Source: Mucilaginibacter inviolabilis (GTDB taxonomy: Bacteria > Bacteroidota > Bacteroidia > Sphingobacteriales > Sphingobacteriaceae). From it: a stretch of DNA of 64,000 nt. Made by a program: the position numbers and the translations under genes. The DNA lies in contig NZ_JAANAT010000001.1 in assembly GCF_011089895.1 (NCBI RefSeq), forward strand, positions 3,162,001-3,226,000. Direction: 5' to 3'. The notes under the pieces are model-generated. The model did no database searches. It was not told the DNA's origin and saw only the letters and a list, made by a program, of their open reading frames with translations. Positions 23,637 to 29,993 of this stretch are shown here, piece after piece; positions within the stretch are counted from its first letter, which is position 1; each line of letters opens with the position of its first letter.

Positions 23637-23735
23637 TAGTATCAAGTAGTTAGTATCAAGTATCACGACTTCTAAAAAGTGGTATTTATAATTAGCAAAA
23701 AAATCTTGATACTTGATACTAACTACTTGATACTA
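23637..23735. repeat. Near-perfect 32-nt inverted repeat
   Basis: The arms 23637-23668 and 23704-23735 are complementary at 31 of 32 positions. Each arm contains TAGTATCAAGTA twice, so it is a reiterated word folded into a hairpin. The 35-nt loop is unrelated. It sits between the M23 peptidase and bcp genes on the same strand and may end or attenuate the upstream transcript, although there is no clean T-run. Confidence 0.9.
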
Positions 23736-23749
23736 AAAAACAAAAACCT

Positions 23750-24211
23750 ATGGCAACATTAAAAGAAGGCGATAAAGCCCCTGATTTTACGGCAAAGGAC
23801 CAGAATGGTAAAACCATTTCGCTTGCCGATTACAAAGGAAAAAATGTGATCCTTTATTTTTATCCAAAAGATGATACCCCCGGTTGTACTGCCGAGTCAT
23901 GCAACTTTAGGGATAACTATCAACTTTTATCAAAAATTGGCTTTGAAGTGATTGGTGTAAGCACCGACGATGAAAAATCACACAAAAAATTCGAAACCAA
24001 ATATAGTCTTCCTTTTACCCTGATAGCCGATAACGAAAAACAAATTGTAGAAGCTTACGGTGTTTGGGTAGAGAAAAACATGTACGGCAAACAATACATG
24101 GGTACCGCGCGCACTACTTTCCTTATCAGTGCAGATGGTATCATCAGCAAAATAATTCATAAGGTTGATACGCAAAACGCTTCACAGCAAATACTCGACC
24201 TCATATCATAA
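23750..24211 (+). CDS. bcp: Thioredoxin-dependent thiol peroxidase (Bcp/PrxQ)
   Basis: This 153-residue peroxiredoxin reduces hydroperoxides. The peroxidatic Cys46 lies in DDTPGCTAESC, with the resolving Cys51 five residues on, the PrxQ arrangement with an intramolecular disulfide. The N-terminal EGDKAPDFTAKDQNGK and the later GVSTDDEKSHKKFETKYSLPF are family-typical. Electrons probably come from thioredoxin (a trxA is at 42181). It is preceded by a strong inverted repeat and followed by transketolase genes 46 nt on. Confidence 0.94.
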   Translation: MATLKEGDKAPDFTAKDQNGKTISLADYKGKNVILYFYPKDDTPGCTAESCNFRDNYQLLSKIGFEVIGVSTDDEKSHKKFETKYSLPFTLIADNEKQIVEAYGVWVEKNMYGKQYMGTARTTFLISADGIISKIIHKVDTQNASQQILDLIS

Positions 24212-24257
24212 ACTTTAAAACCCTATCAAAGCTATTTTTAGCACCCGAACTTTATTA

Positions 24258-25103
24258 ATGAAACCTACTATTCAAGAATTAGAAAAAACCGCGTCGCAAA
24301 TCCGCCGCGACATTGTACGTATGGTACACGCCTGTCAATCGGGTCATCCGGGTGGCTCATTGGGCTGTACAGATTATTTTACCGCCCTTTACTTTTCGGT
24401 AATGAACCACGATCCGAAGTTTAATATGGATGCCGTAGGCGAGGATATTTTCTTTTTATCAAACGGGCACATTTCGCCTGTATTTTACAGCACCCTGGCA
24501 CATGCCGGTTATTTTGACAAAGCCGAACTGGCTACCTTCCGCAAGCTGAACACCCGCTTGCAGGGGCACCCTACTACTCATGAGCATTTACCGGGCGTGC
24601 GTATCGCTTCGGGCTCATTGGGTCAGGGCTTATCAGTAGCTATCGGCGCCGCGCTTACCAAAAAACTAAACGGTGATAAATCATTAGTGTTTACCCTGCA
24701 TGGTGATGGTGAATTACAGGAAGGACAAATATGGGAAGCCGCCATGTTTGCACCGCACAATAAGGTGGATAACCTGATATCGACCATCGATGTAAACGGT
24801 CAGCAGATTGACGGACCTACCAACCTGGTACTGTCACTGGGCGACCTGCATGCCAAATGGGAAGCCTTTGGCTGGGATGTACTGGAAATGAAAGGCAACG
24901 ATATGGCCGATGTGGTAAAAACACTGGAACTGGCCAAAAGCCGTACCGGTCAGGGTAAACCGATCATGATACTGATGCATACCGAAATGGGCTACGGGGT
25001 TGATTTTATGGTGGGCAGCCACAAATGGCATGGTGTAGCACCAAACGACGAGCAGCTGCAACTGGCCCTCGGTCAACTGGAAGAAACACTGGGCGATTAT
25101 TAG
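24258..25103 (+). CDS. Transketolase, N-terminal subunit
   Basis: This 281-residue thiamine-diphosphate-binding half of a split transketolase has GHPGGSLGCTDYFTALYFS near residues 31-49, the TPP motif GDGELQEGQIWEA (about 154-166) and DVNGQQIDGPTN. Its partner half is the next gene. Together they make the pentose-phosphate enzyme that moves two-carbon ketol units. Split transketolases are frequent in Bacteroidota. The 102-nt gap to the second half is filled by wordy repeat sequence rather than the usual short spacer. Confidence 0.92.
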   Translation: MKPTIQELEKTASQIRRDIVRMVHACQSGHPGGSLGCTDYFTALYFSVMNHDPKFNMDAVGEDIFFLSNGHISPVFYSTLAHAGYFDKAELATFRKLNTRLQGHPTTHEHLPGVRIASGSLGQGLSVAIGAALTKKLNGDKSLVFTLHGDGELQEGQIWEAAMFAPHNKVDNLISTIDVNGQQIDGPTNLVLSLGDLHAKWEAFGWDVLEMKGNDMADVVKTLELAKSRTGQGKPIMILMHTEMGYGVDFMVGSHKWHGVAPNDEQLQLALGQLEETLGDY

Positions 25104-25111
25104 GCGCCCTC

Positions 25112-25204
25112 TTAGAAGCAAGAGACAAGAATCAAGACAAAAGAATTTATCACATAGAATATTTCCTAAAAGCCCTCTCCATCAGGCGAGGGTTGGGTGA
25201 GGCT
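25112..25204 (+). repeat. Wordy repeat between the two transketolase genes
   Basis: GAAGCAAGAGACAAGAATCA words are followed by a CCCTCTCCATCAGGCGAGGG hairpin and TTGGGTGAGGCT. The second part is the same family as 29730-29760 (CCCTCTCCTTTGGAGAGGG then TTGGGGTGAGGC). It interrupts the presumed two-gene operon. Confidence 0.6.
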
Positions 25205-25205
25205 C

Positions 25206-26180
25206 ATGAAAAAATACACTTACACAGATAAAAAAGATACCCGCTCGGGCTTTGGCGCCGGGCTGCTGGAAGCCGGCAGAAAAAACGACCAGGTAGTGGC
25301 CCTTTGCGCTGACCTGATCGGATCATTAAAAATGAATGATTTCATTAAGGAATTTCCTGAACGTTTTGTACAGGTAGGCATTGCCGAAGCTAACATGATG
25401 GGCATTGCCGCCGGTATGACCATTGGCGGTAAAATTCCGTTCACAGGCACTTTCGCCAACTTTTCAACCGGCAGGGTTTATGACCAGATTCGCCAGTCGA
25501 TAGCTTACTCTAACAAAAACGTAAAAATTTGTGCCTCACACGCAGGTTTAACCTTGGGTGAAGATGGCGCAACCCACCAGATCCTGGAAGATATCGGTCT
25601 GATGAAAATGTTACCGGGTATGACCGTGATCAACACCTGCGATTATAACCAAACCAAAGCCGCTACCCTGGCCATTGCCGAGCATGACGGCCCGGTTTAC
25701 CTGCGTTTCGGTCGCCCGGTGGTACCTATTTTTACCGATCCGGATCAAAAATTTGAGATTGGCAAGGCCTGGATGGTGAATGAAGGCGCAGATGTAAGTA
25801 TATTTGCCACCGGTCACCTGGTATGGCAAGCCATATTAGCCGGCGAAATACTGGCTGAGGAAGGTATTGATGCCGAGATCATTAACATACATACCATAAA
25901 ACCTTTGGATGCAGAAGCCGTATTAAAGTCGGTAGCCAAAACAGGTTGTGTGGTTACTGCCGAAGAGCATAACCGCCTGGGTGGTTTGGGCGACAGCATT
26001 GCACAGGTGCTGGCAACACATAACCCAACACCACAGGAGTATGTAGCCGTTAATGACAGCTTTGGCGAAAGCGGTACACCAGAGCAACTGATGACCAAGT
26101 ATGGCCTTGATGCTGAGCATATTGTATTGGCGGCAAAAAAGGTAATGAAAAGAAAACAAAATGCGGTAATTAGCATTTAA
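25206..26180 (+). CDS. Transketolase, C-terminal subunit
   Basis: This 324-residue half carries the pyrimidine-binding domain (ALCADLIGSLKMNDF, FPERFVQVGIAEANMMGIAAGM with the catalytic Glu) and the C-terminal transketolase domain (INIHTIKPLDAEAV, EEHNRLGGLGDSIA). The ATG at 25206 is chosen over an upstream GTG at 25197 that adds only three residues from repeat sequence. It works as a heterotetramer with the protein from 24258. The ECF sigma gene begins 16 nt after its stop. Confidence 0.92.
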   Translation: MKKYTYTDKKDTRSGFGAGLLEAGRKNDQVVALCADLIGSLKMNDFIKEFPERFVQVGIAEANMMGIAAGMTIGGKIPFTGTFANFSTGRVYDQIRQSIAYSNKNVKICASHAGLTLGEDGATHQILEDIGLMKMLPGMTVINTCDYNQTKAATLAIAEHDGPVYLRFGRPVVPIFTDPDQKFEIGKAWMVNEGADVSIFATGHLVWQAILAGEILAEEGIDAEIINIHTIKPLDAEAVLKSVAKTGCVVTAEEHNRLGGLGDSIAQVLATHNPTPQEYVAVNDSFGESGTPEQLMTKYGLDAEHIVLAAKKVMKRKQNAVISI

Positions 26181-26196
26181 CTATAAAAATTAAAAA

Positions 26197-26751
26197 ATGT
26201 CGTTGCAGGTTGAAGATTCAGAGATTTTAAGTAAGTTCCAGGACGAAAAAACACGTAACGAAGCGTTTAACCTGTTATTGAAAAAATACCAGCAAAAAAT
26301 TTACTGGCACATACGCCGCATGGTTGTTGACCATGACGATGCGGATGATCTGGTGCAAGATGTTTTTATTAAGGTTTGGAAAAACCTGATGGGTTTTAGA
26401 AACGACGCGCAACTATATACCTGGATGTATAGGATAGCATCCAACGAGTGTATTACTTTTTTGAACAAGAAAAAACAAAAAAACAATATACCGTTGGATG
26501 ATGTAGCCTATGAATTGGCTGATTCACTGGCCGATTCAACCTATTTTAATGGCGATCAGGCACAGCGCAAATTGCAGGAAGCATTGTTAACCCTGCCCGA
26601 AAAACAACGCCTGGTTTTCAACATGAAGTATTATGATGATATGAAATATGAGGAAATATCAGATGTTTTGGGCACAAGTGTAGGCGCCTTAAAGGCATCT
26701 TTTCACCTGGCTGTCAAGAAGATAGAGGCGTTTTTATTGTCGAGAGATTAA
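26197..26751 (+). CDS. ECF-type RNA polymerase sigma factor
   Basis: This 184-residue sigma-70 family protein has region 2 at about residues 25-95 (HDDADDLVQDVFIKVWKNL, the -10 recognition helix) and region 4 at about 125-180 (LPEKQRLVFNMKYYDDMKYE, then EISDVLGTSVGALKASFHLA). Region 3 is missing, as expected for ECF factors. The next two genes encode a repeat-bearing single-span membrane protein and a small exported protein, a layout that suggests membrane-linked control of the sigma factor. Promoter targets are unknown. Confidence 0.93.
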   Translation: MSLQVEDSEILSKFQDEKTRNEAFNLLLKKYQQKIYWHIRRMVVDHDDADDLVQDVFIKVWKNLMGFRNDAQLYTWMYRIASNECITFLNKKKQKNNIPLDDVAYELADSLADSTYFNGDQAQRKLQEALLTLPEKQRLVFNMKYYDDMKYEEISDVLGTSVGALKASFHLAVKKIEAFLLSRD

Positions 26752-26812
26752 ATTCAAAATTAATACAGAATTACGTTAAACCTTTTAGCAATAAATTCAT
26801 CTATAGTACTGT

Positions 26813-27760
26813 ATGAAAAGCGATATGGACAATAGGGAGTGGCTGGATGATTATGAATCACTGAAACGGATTGATGCCAAGAATCCGTTCCTGGTTCCGA
26901 CTGGCTATTTCGATGAATTAGCGCAGCATATAACATCACGCATAAGGCTGGAAGAGTTGAAAAACTCATCCACAGGATTTTCCGTGCCTGAAAACTACTT
27001 TGATCAATTAAGCAGTAACATACAAAGCCGCATACGTGTTGAGGACGCTGTGAACATACAGGACTCCGGTTTTACCGTACCTGAGAATTATTTTGATGAA
27101 CTTGGCAGCAATATTCAAAGCAGGATAACTATTGAGGAGGCATTAAACCCGGAGCACCAGGGTTTTAGTGTACCCGAAAATTATTTTGACGAACTGAGCA
27201 GTAATATCCAAAGCAGGATAGCTATTGAACAGCATATCAACAGCGAAGCGGAGAGCTTTACTGTGCCCGAAAATTACTTCGAAACACTGAGCAGTAATAT
27301 TCAAAGCAGGATAACTGTTGAACAGCATATCAACAGTGAAACCGAAAGTTTTGCCGTTCCTGAGAATTATTTTGAGCAATTGACTCAGAATATTTTAAAT
27401 AAAACCGTTAACGAGGATGAGGTAGTTATTGCCAAAAACTTTACCTTGCCCGTGGCAGCTAAAAAGAAAGGTATTGTACGCAGGATGTTCGCGTCACCAA
27501 CATTCAGGTATGCAACCGCAGCCTGCTTTGCCCTGCTACTGGGTATTGGTGTGGTGATCAGAAATGGCGATTCACCTGTAAAACACAATCATTCTTTTTT
27601 ACATGAACAACTATCAACAGTGCCGGTTGATGAAATTAAGAGTTACCTGCAATTACACGCAGATGCAAGCGATACCCGTACCCTGATGGATGGAGGACAG
27701 CAAATTAACAGTGCAAATTTGGATGAAGACCTGTCAGACTATTTGGATACAACTAATTAA
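26813..27760 (+). CDS. Single-span membrane protein with six 31-residue repeats (putative anti-sigma factor)
   Basis: The 315-residue protein begins with a 25-residue lead. Six copies of a module follow, reading roughly F-x-V-P-x-x-Y-F-D-x-L-x-x-x-I-x-S-R-I, starting at residues 26, 56, 87, 118, 149 and 180 (steps of 30, 31, 31, 31, 31). Then come a basic linker, one transmembrane helix (about 231-249) and a 65-residue outer tail. No zinc-binding anti-sigma motif is present. Position behind an ECF sigma gene, a cytosolic N-terminal array and one membrane span all suggest an anti-sigma or sensor role; this is inference. The VPENYFD core is similar to a motif found in single copy in Bacteroidota sigma-operon proteins. 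Confidence 0.75.
   Translation: MKSDMDNREWLDDYESLKRIDAKNPFLVPTGYFDELAQHITSRIRLEELKNSSTGFSVPENYFDQLSSNIQSRIRVEDAVNIQDSGFTVPENYFDELGSNIQSRITIEEALNPEHQGFSVPENYFDELSSNIQSRIAIEQHINSEAESFTVPENYFETLSSNIQSRITVEQHINSETESFAVPENYFEQLTQNILNKTVNEDEVVIAKNFTLPVAAKKKGIVRRMFASPTFRYATAACFALLLGIGVVIRNGDSPVKHNHSFLHEQLSTVPVDEIKSYLQLHADASDTRTLMDGGQQINSANLDEDLSDYLDTTN
26888..27400 (+). repeat. Tandem 93-bp coding repeat array (six copies)
   Basis: The DNA encoding the six modules repeats with a 93-nt period. Copies four and five (about 27164-27356) are nearly the same at the nucleotide level (for example AGCAGTAATAT-CAAAGCAGG and GAACAGCATATCAACAG occur in both), whereas copy one is diverged. This points to recent duplication in the 3' part of the array and to likely copy-number variation between strains. 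Confidence 0.85.
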
Positions 27761-27772
27761 CGATACTTTTTA

Positions 27773-28261
27773 ATGCGTATATTGATCAGGCATATTTTTA
27801 TTTTATTTTTTATAATAGCAGCGGGTTCCCAATCCTTTGCACAGGTAAATAACAACCTGGTGCAAAGGCAAAAGATAACCCCTGCTCCTTTGCGTGATAA
27901 AAAAGGCGTTGGCAAAAGACTGGAAGCCGCCCGCGACAGGTTCATCACCAAACAGCTCAGCCTTACGGATGAAGAATCGACCAAATTTTGGCCGATATAT
28001 CGTCAATATCAACAAGAACTTACTGCCGTTAATGTACTCAAGCGTTTAAACAACTCCAGCGCCGCAGCCAATGGTACCGAACAAATAGATAAAGAAATTT
28101 ATTACGAAAGTCAGCTGGTAGCTATACGCAAGCGTTATAAAGACGCATTTCTGAAAATACTCCCCCCCGAAAAAGTAAGTGAGCTTTACAAAAGCGAACG
28201 CGAGTTCCGTGATGAACTCATCAAACAACTCAGCGAACGCAGCGAAAGAGCAGGAAATTAA
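27773..28261 (+). CDS. Small exported protein of sigma operon (Spy/CpxP-like architecture)
   Basis: This 162-residue protein starts with a signal peptide (MRILIRHIFILFFIIAAGSQSFAQ). A charged, largely helical body includes RDRFITKQLSLTDEESTKFWPIYRQYQQEL and ILPPEKVSELYKSEREFRDELIKQL, the layout of small periplasmic helical proteins such as Spy/CpxP that act as chaperones or stress sensors. Homology to Spy is not demonstrated; the resemblance is in size, location and helix pattern. It starts 12 nt after the repeat protein stop, so it completes a three-gene sigma operon. It may sense envelope state for the module. Confidence 0.72.
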   Translation: MRILIRHIFILFFIIAAGSQSFAQVNNNLVQRQKITPAPLRDKKGVGKRLEAARDRFITKQLSLTDEESTKFWPIYRQYQQELTAVNVLKRLNNSSAAANGTEQIDKEIYYESQLVAIRKRYKDAFLKILPPEKVSELYKSEREFRDELIKQLSERSERAGN

Positions 28262-28435
28262 TTATTGATTTAGTGAATTAGTGATTGGTTTTCAATAACT
28301 GAATTATTGATTTAGCGAATTAGTGATTTTATCATTACTGAAGTATTGATCAGAATGCTGATTTTTGCATCATGGTAAATTAATAATTAAAAAATTCCCA
28401 AAAATCACTAAATCAATAATTCAATAATTGCCCAC
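28261..28435. repeat. ATTATTGATTTAGTGAATTAG-family inverted wordy repeat
   Basis: Left copies at 28261-28286 and 28301-28330 and an opposite-strand copy at 28401-28430 reiterate ATTGATTTAG(C/T)GAATTAGTGATT. The long arms pair with an 8-nt offset. The same family is seen at 548-578, 32341-32380 and 54581-54685. It lies between the sigma operon and the aminotransferase gene. Confidence 0.7.
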
Positions 28436-28437
28436 CC

Positions 28438-29631
28438 ATGCCTACTCTTCGCCAACTCTTTTTAGCCAATAATGCGCAAACCACCAATTTTCCGCTATTA
28501 CTGGAGTTTGAGCGGGCCGAAGGTGTGTACATGTATGATACCGCAGGCAAAGCCCATACCGACCTCATATCGGGCATAGGTGTAAGCAGCCTGGGACATG
28601 GTAATCCCAAAGTTATAGCGGCCATCAAACACCAGGTTGACCAATACATGCACCTAATGGTTTATGGCGAATATGTACAAACCCCGCAAGTTCGTTTTGC
28701 CGAAAAATTAGTATCTCTGCTGCCCCAAAACCTACAGTCGGTATATTTTACCAACTCTGGCGCCGAAGCCGTGGAGGGGGCTTTAAAATTAGCCAAACGC
28801 TATACCGGGCGTCAGCAGATCATCGCTTGTCATAACTCCTATCATGGCAGTACCCAGGGTGCTTTAAGTGTAATGGGTAACGAAGAATTTAAACAGGCTT
28901 ACCGCCCGCTGTTACCCGGCGTAAGTTTTATCCGGTTTAATGAGATAGACGATCTGCAACTCATCACCCATCAAACCGCCTGCGTCATTATCGAAACCGT
29001 ACAGGGCGAAGCAGGTATCCGCGTACCGGATGCAACTTATATGCAGGCCCTGCGCAAGCGCTGTGATGAAACCGGCACATTACTGATACTGGATGAGATA
29101 CAAGCCGCTTTTGGTCGCACAGGCAAACTTTTCGCTTTTGAACATTTTGGCATTGTACCCGATATCTTACTGCTGGCCAAAGCGCTGGGCGGCGGCATGC
29201 CTGTAGGCGCTTTCATCTCCTCTAATACTATTATGGGCGCGCTCAAGGAAAATCCCATCCTGGGCCATATTACCACCTTTGGCGGGCACCCTGTATGCTG
29301 TGCCGCAGGATTGGCCGCATTGGAAGTCTTACTGGAGGAAAACCTGGTACCCGGAGTAGCCGAAAAAGAAGCTTTGTTCCGCAAGCTGCTGGTTCATCCT
29401 GCTATTAAACAAATACGTGGCAAAGGACTAATGCTGGCCGTTGAACTGGACAGTTTTGACCTGAATAAAAAAATAATTGACCGCTGCATTGAGCACGGTA
29501 TTATCATCGACTGGTTCCTCCATTGCAGCAACTCCATGCGCATAGCCCCTCCGCTTATTATTACACCCGCCCAAATTGAACATGCCTGTGGGGTGATACT
29601 GGAGGCAATTGAGTATTATACTGCAGGTTAA
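28438..29631 (+). CDS. Class III aminotransferase (acetylornithine/ornithine type)
   Basis: This 397-residue pyridoxal-phosphate enzyme has TNSGAEAVEGALKLAKRYTGR (phosphate-binding region), ILDEIQAAFGRTGKLFAFEHFG (the DE pair near residue 218) and the Schiff-base lysine in LLAKALGGGMPVGAF at Lys248, followed by TTFGGHPVCCAAGLAALEVL. The class III fold is certain. Relatives include acetylornithine, ornithine and 4-aminobutyrate aminotransferases; the sequence alone does not choose among them, and no arginine or proline pathway gene is nearby. It is a single plus-strand gene between two repeat-bearing gaps. Confidence 0.9.
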   Translation: MPTLRQLFLANNAQTTNFPLLLEFERAEGVYMYDTAGKAHTDLISGIGVSSLGHGNPKVIAAIKHQVDQYMHLMVYGEYVQTPQVRFAEKLVSLLPQNLQSVYFTNSGAEAVEGALKLAKRYTGRQQIIACHNSYHGSTQGALSVMGNEEFKQAYRPLLPGVSFIRFNEIDDLQLITHQTACVIIETVQGEAGIRVPDATYMQALRKRCDETGTLLILDEIQAAFGRTGKLFAFEHFGIVPDILLLAKALGGGMPVGAFISSNTIMGALKENPILGHITTFGGHPVCCAAGLAALEVLLEENLVPGVAEKEALFRKLLVHPAIKQIRGKGLMLAVELDSFDLNKKIIDRCIEHGIIIDWFLHCSNSMRIAPPLIITPAQIEHACGVILEAIEYYTAG

Positions 29632-29642
29632 CAGATCGGCAA

Positions 29643-29760
29643 AGCCTCACTTGAACGGCGAAGTTCTCATATAATAATCCTCCTCAAAGAGAGGACTTAC
29701 CTTAATATTATTCTTATTTAGTTTTAATTCCCTCTCCTTTGGAGAGGGTTGGGGTGAGGC
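29643..29760. repeat. CCCTCTCC-GGAGAGGG intergenic repeat
   Basis: CCCTCTCCTTTGGAGAGGG (29730-29748) is an 8-bp stem with a 3-nt loop followed by TTGGGGTGAGGC, the same family as 25160-25204. Outer GCCTCAC and GTGAGGC pair across the whole element. Confidence 0.6.
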
Positions 29761-29926
29761 TTCCTCACAGTAACTTTCAAGTTACTTTATTGAATAATAT
29801 ATTAAAATTTTTATTTTGAATTAAATTGGTATGGTTTGTGCATTTATGGCATAGACGGTATAAAAAGCTCTGAAAATGATACTTTTCTATCAAAACAGAT
29901 CAGCTCTGCTCTTTTTTATAGTCACA

Positions 29927-29960
29927 GTTTAAACAATTAATTAAAAGGAATTGTTTAAAC
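29927..29960. promoter_or_regulatory. Perfect 12-nt inverted repeat, candidate operator of glycan genes
   Basis: GTTTAAACAATT and AATTGTTTAAAC are exact complements separated by 10 nt. It ends 33 nt before the GT4-fusion start. The arms themselves contain the 8-nt palindrome GTTTAAAC. This looks like a dimeric or tetrameric regulator site, though the regulator is not identified. Confidence 0.45.
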
Positions 29961-29993
29961 AATAACCATACGTTCTTAACATCTATACCCAAT

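Larger units (their letters stand above)
29632..29993. other. Intergenic region with hairpins and a GTTTAAAC inverted repeat
   Basis: No gene is visible. It contains the CCCTCTCC hairpin (29730-29748) within a larger GCCTCAC/GTGAGGC pairing (29643-29760), then an AT-rich stretch, then a perfect 12-nt inverted repeat at 29927-29960 just before the glycosyltransferase start. Confidence 0.65.

Noticed and set aside
26888..27400. Regular 93-nt repeats as a possible CRISPR array
   Set aside because: The repeats are longer than CRISPR repeats, are contiguous without spacers, and lie in a continuous coding frame.
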